The notes under the pieces were generated by a model. That model ran no database searches. It worked only from the letters and a program-made list of their open reading frames with translations, and was not told the DNA's origin. Shown in pieces: positions 1 through 5,701 of a DNA stretch of 7,431 bases. Origin of the DNA: Lachnospiraceae bacterium (GTDB lineage Bacteria; Bacillota; Clostridia; Lachnospirales; Lachnospiraceae); the NCBI GenBank assembly GCA_900754855.1, contig CAAEEI010000183.1:1-7431 (forward strand), written 5' to 3'. Numbering within the stretch: the stretch's first letter is position 1; every line of letters starts with the position of its first letter. A program made the translations under genes and the position numbers.

Positions 1-77
1 ACCGCTCCCATCGTACCGGCAAAGGCAGCAAACCAAATACCTCCTGCCATCATGATGACCCATAAAACATTCAGCAT
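1..77 (-). CDS. spmA: Probable spore maturation protein A / nucleoside-recognition membrane protein, N-terminal fragment (runs off the window)
   Basis: An open frame starts with ATG at 75-77 and runs without a stop to the window edge, giving 25 complete codons. The peptide begins MLNVLWVIMMAGGIWFAAFA and continues with a GTMGAV segment. This is one hydrophobic membrane segment followed by a small-residue turn. In pattern it resembles the N-terminus of SpmA proteins, which start with a short M-x-N-x-x-W stretch, a hydrophobic helix and then a GTM/GRM-like motif. SpmA works with SpmB in spore core dehydration in Bacillus and belongs to the nucleoside-recognition (Gate) domain family. A purine run with AAAAGG at 85-90 lies 7 nt before the ATG and can serve as a ribosome binding site. 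The gene follows alr by 80 nt on the same strand. Only the N-terminus is visible, so another small membrane protein cannot be excluded. Confidence 0.5.
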   Translation of the reverse strand, partial: MLNVLWVIMMAGGIWFAAFAGTMGA

Positions 78-102
78 CTGTATACCTTTTTTCTTTTTTT
101 CT

Positions 103-132
103 ATTATATTAAAAGGAATCCCCCGCTATGAA
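103..132 (-). promoter_or_regulatory. Candidate sigma-A-type promoter for the spmA-like gene
   Basis: Read on the minus strand, the 80-nt spacer between alr and the spmA-like gene holds a perfect -10 hexamer TATAAT (103-108). An 18-nt spacer separates it from TTCATA (127-132), a 4/6 match to the -35 consensus. Initiation would fall near position 95 and leave a short leader before the ATG at 77. The -35 is weak, and a sporulation sigma factor (SigE in B. subtilis for spmA) could be the real driver. This is a pattern match only. Confidence 0.35.
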
Positions 133-157
133 CAAAAATTATTTTTCCGATTTTGGG

Positions 158-1300
158 TTATCCCCGCAGATTTTTTCCCTGATACACTCGTTTTACCCGC
201 TGCCCAACGTCACAGATAAATTCATAATTAAAACTTCCGGATAGATTCGCCATATCCTCGACAAAAATCTGTTCCTCCCCATCTTTCCCGATCAGGGTTA
301 CGACATCCTCCATCTCTACGTCAGGAATATCTGTAATATCCACCATAGTCTGATCCATGCATACTCTTCCCAGAATCGGCGCTTTTTTTCCACGAATCAG
401 CATCCATCCCTTATTGGAAAGGCTTCTCGGGTATCCGTCTGCATAGCCGATGGATACCGTTGCAATACGACATGGATGATCGGTTATATAGGTAGCTCCA
501 TAGCTGACCCCACGGTTTAACTCCGGTTCCATAATATTTACCACATGGGATTTCCAGGACATTGCCGGAGTAAGTGCAAGACTGTTTTTATCTACCTCAT
601 CAGAAGGATAGAGCCCATAAAGAATGATTCCTGCTCTGACCATATCATACCGGTGATGATCAAACTCCATGATTCCCGCACTGTTGCAAATGTGTCTTAT
701 CGGAATGTGTATCTGTTGATTTTCCAGCATTTCTACAAAAGCGTCAAAACGCTCCATCTGCTGTTCCGTATAAGTTTTATCCGTCATATCCGCACAGGAA
801 AAATGAGAAAACAGACCGGTGATTTCCAAATTCGGCAGCTCTCTTATTTTTCTGACCATTTCCAGTCCTTTTTCATCTGGGGAAATTCCGATTCTTGTCA
901 TTCCCGTATCCAAAGCAATATGTATTCTGGCTGTTTTATTCTGCCGCACTGCCTCCGCAGAAATCCTGCCGGCCGTTTCCAGTGAATAGATGGTCTGATC
1001 CACATCATATTTTATATTTAACGCATATAACGATGGAGAGGTATAACCCAGAATCAGTATCGGCTCATCAATCTGATTTTCTCTTAATTCTACCGCTTCC
1101 TCAATGGTAGCCACACCAAAATAATCCACATCCTGATGGATATAGCGGGCAATCTCCACCGCCCCGTGACCATAACCATCTGCTTTAATGACGGCCATTA
1201 CTTTTACGCCATCCTGTGCTTTTTGTCTTATGCCTGAAATATTTTGTGAAATAGCATCCAAATCTATTTCACACCAGGTTCTTAAATACGTTTCCATCAT
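158..1300 (-). CDS. alr: Alanine racemase, PLP-dependent (Alr)
   Basis: This 380-residue protein, of normal family length, interconverts L- and D-alanine in the cytoplasm and so supplies D-Ala for peptidoglycan. The N-terminal TIM barrel carries the PLP-binding motif AVIKADGYGHG, with the Schiff-base lysine at K39. Other active-site positions are R136 (DTGMTRIG), H166, the HICNSAG segment (203-209) and R222. The C-terminal beta domain supplies the second catalytic base, Y267, in GVSYGATY, plus the CMDQ motif (314-317) and Y359. Position 129, a carbamylated lysine in the Geobacillus enzyme, is alanine here. Two ATG codons stand in tandem (1298-1300 and 1295-1297). The first is used here; the ribosome binding site is a weak AAGAAG about 13 nt upstream. 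The gene follows rsmI by 63 nt with no terminator seen between them, so cotranscription is likely. A biosynthetic role is more likely than a catabolic one, since no alanine dehydrogenase or transporter is next to it. Confidence 0.95.
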   Translation of the reverse strand: MMETYLRTWCEIDLDAISQNISGIRQKAQDGVKVMAVIKADGYGHGAVEIARYIHQDVDYFGVATIEEAVELRENQIDEPILILGYTSPSLYALNIKYDVDQTIYSLETAGRISAEAVRQNKTARIHIALDTGMTRIGISPDEKGLEMVRKIRELPNLEITGLFSHFSCADMTDKTYTEQQMERFDAFVEMLENQQIHIPIRHICNSAGIMEFDHHRYDMVRAGIILYGLYPSDEVDKNSLALTPAMSWKSHVVNIMEPELNRGVSYGATYITDHPCRIATVSIGYADGYPRSLSNKGWMLIRGKKAPILGRVCMDQTMVDITDIPDVEMEDVVTLIGKDGEEQIFVEDMANLSGSFNYEFICDVGQRVKRVYQGKNLRG

Positions 1301-1363
1301 GATTTAAAACATCTTCTTTCTTTGTTACACTTTTTCGATTTTCCCGATATGCGCCGCCTGTAT

Positions 1364-2206
1364 TCAGGAACGGAGCAACGCATTATATACTTCTCGTTTA
1401 CTTATTCCTCTGTCCTTTGCCACCTGCTTCATCGCCGCTTTACGTTCCATCCCGCCATCCGTATACACCGCCATATGTTCTTCCAGAGAAAGCTGCGTCC
1501 AATTTTTCTGTTCTTCTTCTTTTATTTCCTGTCGGCTTTTTCCTTCAAAAATCAACACATATTCTCCCCGGGGAGGATTTTCTTCATAAAAAGCAATTAC
1601 CTCATCTACGGTTCCCCTGAGTTTTTTCTCATGTTTTTTCGTCAGTTCCTTGCAGACGGTCATTGGACGGTTTCCCAGATAGTACCGGCATTCTTTTAAG
1701 GTTTTTTTCAGATGATGCGGAGCCTCATAAAGAATGATGGTTCTCGTCTCCTTTTGCAGACTGGTAAGAATCTCTTCCCTCTCCTTTTTTTCATAAGGAA
1801 GAAATGCCTCAAAAGCAAAACGACGAGTCGGGAGACCGGACATGGTCAGAGCGGTAATACAGGCGCAGGCGCCCGGTAATGAAGTAACCGGAACATCGGC
1901 ATCCAGACATTGTCTGACCAGTTCTTCTCCAGGATCAGAAATACCCGGAGTTCCCGCGTCGGTAATCAGGGCCACATTCAGCCCTTCTTTCATTTTTCTG
2001 ACCAGATAAGCCGCTTTATCTACTTTATTGTATTCATGATAACTGGTCATTTTTGTTTTAATTTCAAAATGATTCAACAGACGTATACTGTTTCTCGTAT
2101 CTTCCGCTGCTATTAAATCAACTTCTTTCAATGTACGAAGCACTCGCAGGGTAATGTCTTCCAGGTTACCGATGGGAGTGGCACATAAATATAATGTCCC
2201 CGTCAT
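1364..2206 (-). CDS. rsmI: 16S rRNA (cytidine(1402)-2'-O)-methyltransferase RsmI
   Basis: This 280-residue SAM-dependent methyltransferase of the tetrapyrrole-methylase fold modifies C1402 in the decoding centre of 16S rRNA. The N-terminus, GTLYLCATPIGNLEDITLRV (3-22), is the RsmI signature, followed by AAEDTRNSIRLL (33-44). The glycine-rich loop ITDAGTPGISDPG (81-93) and the PGACACITAL segment (111-120) form the SAM and active-site region. GLPTRRFAFEAFLP (124-137) is the family's GLPT-x-x-F-x-F-x-GFLP motif with Ala in place of the usual Gly. RGEYVLIFEG (213-222) and a C-terminal helical tail complete the family pattern. The start codon ATG (2204-2206) overlaps the stop of the upstream methyltransferase gene as ATGA, which points to translational coupling. 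The neighbouring yabB-type gene and the downstream position match Bacillus yabC (rsmI). Confidence 0.95.
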   Translation of the reverse strand: MTGTLYLCATPIGNLEDITLRVLRTLKEVDLIAAEDTRNSIRLLNHFEIKTKMTSYHEYNKVDKAAYLVRKMKEGLNVALITDAGTPGISDPGEELVRQCLDADVPVTSLPGACACITALTMSGLPTRRFAFEAFLPYEKKEREEILTSLQKETRTIILYEAPHHLKKTLKECRYYLGNRPMTVCKELTKKHEKKLRGTVDEVIAFYEENPPRGEYVLIFEGKSRQEIKEEEQKNWTQLSLEEHMAVYTDGGMERKAAMKQVAKDRGISKREVYNALLRS

Positions 2207-2979
2207 GCTTTTCCTCCATGGTCTTTTTCGATTCCATATATTTGATAAATTTCATCCGTATACGTGCCGTCATGATGATAGACGATCAGGGGAGGCTCCA
2301 CGGTGATTCTTTGTTTTCCCCCTTTTACCGCCTCTATAAGAACCATATTGGGTTCTTTATCCACGTAAGGATGAACCAGACGCATTCTCTTTGGTTCCAG
2401 CTTATTTTGTTTCATCACGTAAAGAATCTCTGCCAGACGGAATGGACGGTGTACCATAACCAGATGTCCTGCTGCTTTTAACAGCCAGGCTGAGGCCGCA
2501 ATAACGTCCTCCAATGTACATAAGATTTCATGTCTGGCTATCGCTTTATGATAATTTTGATTGGTCAATCCATGACTTCCCGTCATGTACGGCGGATTAC
2601 AGGTAACATAGTCAAAAGAACCCTGTGCATATTTTTCTCTGACTTCCTTCACATCCCCTTCTGTCATGGTAATCTGAGAAGACAGCGCATTCATTTTTAT
2701 GGTCCTTTGGGCCATCTCCACACAATCGGCCTGATATTCCAATCCCTCTATCTTTTCTGTTTCATATTTCGCTGCCAGCAAAACGGGAATGATTCCTGTC
2801 CCGCTGCACAGATCCATAACCCGGCTGTTCTTTTTTATTTTTGCATAATCAGAAAGAAGTACGGCATCCATGCCAAAACAAAACCGCCCTTCCTTCTGAA
2901 TGATTTTATATCCCTTAATCTGCAGATCGTCTATCCGCTCTCCGGGATAGATTTCGCTGTTTTCTTTTTTCTCTTTCAT
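2203..2979 (-). CDS. trmN6: tRNA1(Val) (adenine(37)-N6)-methyltransferase family protein (TrmN6 / YabB type)
   Basis: This is a 258-residue class I SAM-dependent N6-adenine methyltransferase. The N-terminal part contains ERIDDLQIKGYKIIQ (14-28) and GRFCFGMDAVLL (31-42), both typical of the YabB/YfiC family. Motif I, for SAM binding, is VMDLCSGTGIIP (54-65). Motif IV is NPPY (128-131), the hallmark of amino-methylating enzymes that act on adenine. In E. coli the homologue (YfiC) modifies A37 of tRNA1(Val); the substrate in this lineage is inferred. In Bacillus subtilis the homologue yabB lies between yabA and yazA, followed by rsmI. Here neither yabA nor yazA is present and the gene overlaps rsmI by 4 nt. 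The start ATG (2977-2979) has only a distant AGAGG about 15 nt upstream. No other ATG occurs in frame in the 47-nt gap to ricT, so this start is the best available one. Confidence 0.88.
   Translation of the reverse strand: MKEKKENSEIYPGERIDDLQIKGYKIIQKEGRFCFGMDAVLLSDYAKIKKNSRVMDLCSGTGIIPVLLAAKYETEKIEGLEYQADCVEMAQRTIKMNALSSQITMTEGDVKEVREKYAQGSFDYVTCNPPYMTGSHGLTNQNYHKAIARHEILCTLEDVIAASAWLLKAAGHLVMVHRPFRLAEILYVMKQNKLEPKRMRLVHPYVDKEPNMVLIEAVKGGKQRITVEPPLIVYHHDGTYTDEIYQIYGIEKDHGGKA
2213..2217 (-). promoter_or_regulatory. Ribosome binding site of rsmI inside the end of trmN6
   Basis: GGAGG on the minus strand lies 6 nt before the rsmI ATG at 2206 and within the last codons of the upstream gene. 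It fixes the rsmI start and supports coupled translation across the ATGA overlap. Confidence 0.8.
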
Positions 2980-3026
2980 CTTTAACTGTTTTTTCCTCTT
3001 GATGGCCTTCGTCCATAATCCGGAGA

Positions 3027-3926
3027 CTAAAGTTTTGTTTTCCCGTCCTTTTTTTCCAGCGCTTCCAGACGTTTCAGCTCATCGTCCATCTTTACTTTTT
3101 CTTTTTTTCTTCGTGGACGGAAATTCAGATCACTGATATTGTATTCTGCCAGCTCTTTTTCTCCTTTATCGTCGGTAACCACAACTTTTACTCTCTGGCG
3201 GAGAACATTCACGTCCTGCACGACGCCTTTGCCTCCTCCCGGCAGCTTCACCTCACTGCCAACTTCCGGTAATTTACTGTTTAGATATTCATACGTATCC
3301 TGTTCATTCTTCAGACAACACATTAATCTTCCACATACACCGGAAATTTTAGTCGGATTTAAGGAAAGGTTCTGTTCTTTTGCCATTTTAATGGAAACCG
3401 GAATAAATTCTGATAAAAATGTATGACAACATAAACTTCTTCCACAAATTCCTATGCCGCCCATGATCTTTGTTTCATCACGCACGCCAATCTGCCGAAG
3501 TTCAATTCTTGTTTTAAATACGGCAGCCAGATCTTTAACCAGTTCACGGAAATCAATTCTGCCTTCTGCAGTAAAATAAAATAATACTTTATTATTATCA
3601 AATGTATACTCACAGTCAATCAGCTTCATTTCCAGACCGTGCTTTTTAATTTTTTCCAGACAGATATTAAACGCTTCTTTGCTCTTTTTCTGGTTCTGGT
3701 TATGGATTTCCTCGTCTTCTTCTGTGGCGACTCTGATCACCGGTTTTAAGGTAGACACGATTTTCTCTTCTTCAATATCCCGGTTTCCCAGAACCACTTT
3801 TCCATATTCTACTCCACGGGCAGTTTCTACGATGACGTTATTTCCTACTTCTACCTTGAGATCTCCTGAAGAAAAATAATATATTTTTCCATTGTCTCTG
3901 AAACGGACACCGATTACTTTAATCAT
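3027..3926 (-). CDS. ricT: RicT (YaaT), PSP1-domain iron-sulfur protein, regulator of RNA processing
   Basis: This 299-residue protein carries a PSP1 C-terminal domain. In Bacillus subtilis RicT forms the RicA-RicF-RicT (Y-) complex, which binds [4Fe-4S] clusters and directs RNase Y-dependent mRNA maturation; it also influences sporulation, competence and biofilm formation. The N-terminus MIKVIGVRFRDNGKIYYFS and the segment VEYGKVV are typical of the family. Six cysteines are arranged as a doubled motif, CGRSLCC (161-167) and CGRLMCC (198-204), the expected cluster-ligand region. The C-terminus (about 265-299) is highly charged and Lys-rich, and probably flexible. An ATG four codons upstream (3938) is open in frame. 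However, a clean GGAGG at 3932-3936 overlaps that codon and sits 5 nt before the ATG at 3926, so 3926 is chosen. The gene lies between holB and trmN6, the conserved YaaT position. The partner genes ricA and ricF are not in the window. Confidence 0.93.
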   Translation of the reverse strand: MIKVIGVRFRDNGKIYYFSSGDLKVEVGNNVIVETARGVEYGKVVLGNRDIEEEKIVSTLKPVIRVATEEDEEIHNQNQKKSKEAFNICLEKIKKHGLEMKLIDCEYTFDNNKVLFYFTAEGRIDFRELVKDLAAVFKTRIELRQIGVRDETKIMGGIGICGRSLCCHTFLSEFIPVSIKMAKEQNLSLNPTKISGVCGRLMCCLKNEQDTYEYLNSKLPEVGSEVKLPGGGKGVVQDVNVLRQRVKVVVTDDKGEKELAEYNISDLNFRPRRKKEKVKMDDELKRLEALEKKDGKTKL

Positions 3927-3931
3927 ATTTG

Positions 3932-3936
3932 CCTCC
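3932..3936 (-). promoter_or_regulatory. Ribosome binding site that decides the ricT start
   Basis: The minus strand reads ATGGAGGCAAATATG. The GGAGG is 5 nt from the second ATG (3926) and overlaps the first (3938), which has no comparable site of its own. This favours the 299-residue form over the 303-residue form. Confidence 0.8.
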
Positions 3937-3964
3937 ATTGTCTATTCTCTTTTTTCTATCTTAC

Positions 3965-3970
3965 ATTATA
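3965..3970 (-). promoter_or_regulatory. Possible -10 element of an internal promoter before ricT
   Basis: The holB-ricT spacer is the longest gap inside the gene block (about 113 nt to the chosen ricT start). It contains a perfect TATAAT on the minus strand, 38 nt upstream of the ricT ATG. No good -35 hexamer lies 16-18 nt upstream, and the region is AT-rich, so the match may be chance. The rest of the spacer shows no hairpin followed by a T-run and no small gene. Confidence 0.22.
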
Positions 3971-4039
3971 TTTTGTAGTTTCTGACGCATTGATTTTTCT
4001 TTTTCTCTGAACTTGTCTTTTACTTTCCCAAAAGATTAT

Positions 4040-5047
4040 CTATTGCTTAAATCCGTTTCTCAGGGTGAGAAACAGCACTTCCAGAGAAGAATCAAAATTT
4101 ACATTGGCCCGCAGCCTTTTCCTTGTCTGATCAATGTTTACAAAAGACTCATTCAACATCTCATATGTGATCAATTTACTTTGTTTTTTCAGCACCAGAT
4201 ATTGCTCTTTAAAAATCATCATTTCCTGCTGATCGCAGGTTTTGACCACAAGCAGATCTCTAAACCACATAAACATCATATCCAGAAATTCCTGAATCAA
4301 TTCTTTTTCATTTTTTAGCTGTTTCACCTTTTCTGCTATCTCATAAGGTTCTAATTCATGTAAATATGGCAAAACAGAAAGTGAAAATTCTCTTATTTTA
4401 GAGAAGTCTTCTGACAAAGCAATATCAACAGCTTTACCTATATTTCCCATAGACATATCTACACAGAAATCTGCCATTGTTTTTTCGATTTTCCAGTGTT
4501 CCATCAGATATTTTCTGATTTCCTGATCCGGCACCGGTTTAACTGTAAGCAGAATACATCTTGACAAAATTGTCTGCAGAAAAGCTCCCCGGTTAGTGGT
4601 CAGCAGAAAAATGATCCCATAGGACGGCGGTTCTTCAATGGTCTTTAACACTGCATTCTGCGCGGCAATATTCATTTTCTCCGCCTCATCAATCATGTAT
4701 ATTTTATAAGGCCCTTTATAGGGCATAACGTCTATGGTATTGACAATCTGTTCTCTGACTTCTTTTACACTGATGATATTGGGTTTCTCATGGTTAACCC
4801 AAATGACATCCGGATGATTCCTGCTTTCCATCTGCTTACAGGACGGACAGCTTCCGCAGGCTTCCTCCTGCTCCGCCTTTCTTTGTTCACACTGCAGAAT
4901 TTTGGCAAAAGCTTCCGCCAGCATTTTTTTTCCGCTTCCCTTCTCTCCTTCTATAATATAGGCATGGGAAATCTTCTGCTGACGGATGGCTGTTTTAAAA
5001 TGATTTTTTAAAGTTTCATTTCCAAGAATATCTTTAAAATCTGACAC
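4040..5047 (-). CDS. holB: DNA polymerase III, delta' subunit (clamp-loader)
   Basis: This 335-residue AAA+ protein is the delta' subunit of the clamp loader, which places the beta clamp on primed DNA. The N-terminus SDFKDILGNETLKNHFKTAI is characteristic. The P-loop region is GEKGSGKK (34-41), in which the usual Ser/Thr after the lysine is Lys. A zinc module follows with C53, C64, C67 and C70. The Walker B-like segment is YMIDEAEKM (117-125), sensor 1 is LLTTN (148-152), and the arginine-finger SRC motif is at 162-164. The alpha-helical collar domain makes up the C-terminal third. Translation starts with GTG at 5045-5047: an in-frame stop lies 12 nt upstream and the next Met is at residue 42, inside the P-loop region. 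A possible Shine-Dalgarno AAGGA overlaps the end of tmk, which stops only 9 nt upstream. Bacillus has darA and yaaR between tmk and holB; here there is no room for them. Confidence 0.94.
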   Translation of the reverse strand: MSDFKDILGNETLKNHFKTAIRQQKISHAYIIEGEKGSGKKMLAEAFAKILQCEQRKAEQEEACGSCPSCKQMESRNHPDVIWVNHEKPNIISVKEVREQIVNTIDVMPYKGPYKIYMIDEAEKMNIAAQNAVLKTIEEPPSYGIIFLLTTNRGAFLQTILSRCILLTVKPVPDQEIRKYLMEHWKIEKTMADFCVDMSMGNIGKAVDIALSEDFSKIREFSLSVLPYLHELEPYEIAEKVKQLKNEKELIQEFLDMMFMWFRDLLVVKTCDQQEMMIFKEQYLVLKKQSKLITYEMLNESFVNIDQTRKRLRANVNFDSSLEVLFLTLRNGFKQ

Positions 5048-5056
5048 GGTTTCCGA

Positions 5057-5701
5057 TCATCCTTCTTTTTCTTTATTTTCTCCTGCTTTTATTCTTTTTT
5101 CGATTTCGTTTCTGATCTGTCTGTGAATATTCTCAATGGAATCATCCCCATCAATCGGGATAACCTCCGGCCTGTTCTTCAGCACTTCCCGGTAGCCTTC
5201 GGACACCAGATGATGAAAGTCTATACTTTCCTGTTCCATTCTGTCCAGTTTTTTTTGTTTCTTCTTTCTGTGAATACCTTCTTCTTCGGAAAGATCGATA
5301 AAAAAGACACAGTCAGGACGATGTTCACCGATTCCCGGCGCATTGACCGAAGCTACGGTTTCTTTTCCCAGCCCTCTGGCTATTCCCTGATAAACAACGG
5401 AAGAATCGACAAATCGGTCGCTGATCACCATTTTTCCGCTTTCCAAAGCCGGAATAATTACTTCATGCATAAGCTGCGCTCTCGATGCGGCATATAAAAG
5501 CATTTCTGTCACATCTGCCATTTCTTTATGGTCAGGATTTAAAATAATGCTTCGTATAGCTTCTCCGATTACTGTGCCTCCCGGTTCTCTTGTAATGATA
5601 CATTCATAGCCCTTCTGGTGAAGAAATTCTCTTAATAAGTCAATCTGTGTTGTCTTTCCGGAACCATCAGGTCCTTCCATCACAATGAACATCCCTTCCA
5701 T
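5057..5701 (-). CDS. tmk: Thymidylate kinase (dTMP kinase)
   Basis: This 214-residue enzyme phosphorylates dTMP to dTDP with ATP in the cytoplasm, the step shared by the de novo and salvage routes to dTTP. The P-loop GPDGSGKTT (10-18) is followed by TREPGGT (37-43), the DRFVDSSVVYQG dTMP-binding segment (95-106), ARGLG (108-112) and a basic LID region ending in LDRME (152-156). The length is normal for the family. The open frame extends 19 codons further upstream, but the ATG at 5699-5701 has a GGAGG at 5708-5712 with a 6-nt spacer. It also gives the usual short N-terminus before the P-loop, so it is chosen. An ATG three codons later is a less likely alternative. The gene start overlaps the end of the decarboxylase gene by 35 nt and the gene ends 9 nt before holB, the usual tmk-holB linkage. 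The last 15 residues are charged and probably disordered. Confidence 0.95.
   Translation of the reverse strand: MEGMFIVMEGPDGSGKTTQIDLLREFLHQKGYECIITREPGGTVIGEAIRSIILNPDHKEMADVTEMLLYAASRAQLMHEVIIPALESGKMVISDRFVDSSVVYQGIARGLGKETVASVNAPGIGEHRPDCVFFIDLSEEEGIHRKKKQKKLDRMEQESIDFHHLVSEGYREVLKNRPEVIPIDGDDSIENIHRQIRNEIEKRIKAGENKEKEG

Noticed and set aside
134..146. The A/T-only palindrome after alr as an intrinsic terminator.
   Set aside because: It has no GC-rich stem and would not form a stable hairpin in RNA.
2950..3016. A short shifted frame starting with ATG at 3014-3016 (MDEGHQEEKT...) running into trmN6.
   Set aside because: It is a charged low-complexity peptide in the wrong frame of trmN6, with no family pattern; the stated trmN6 frame carries all the motifs.
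3927..3938. The upstream ATG for ricT at 3938.
   Set aside because: The GGAGG that would serve the next ATG overlaps this codon, and family proteins begin directly with the IKV-like sequence.
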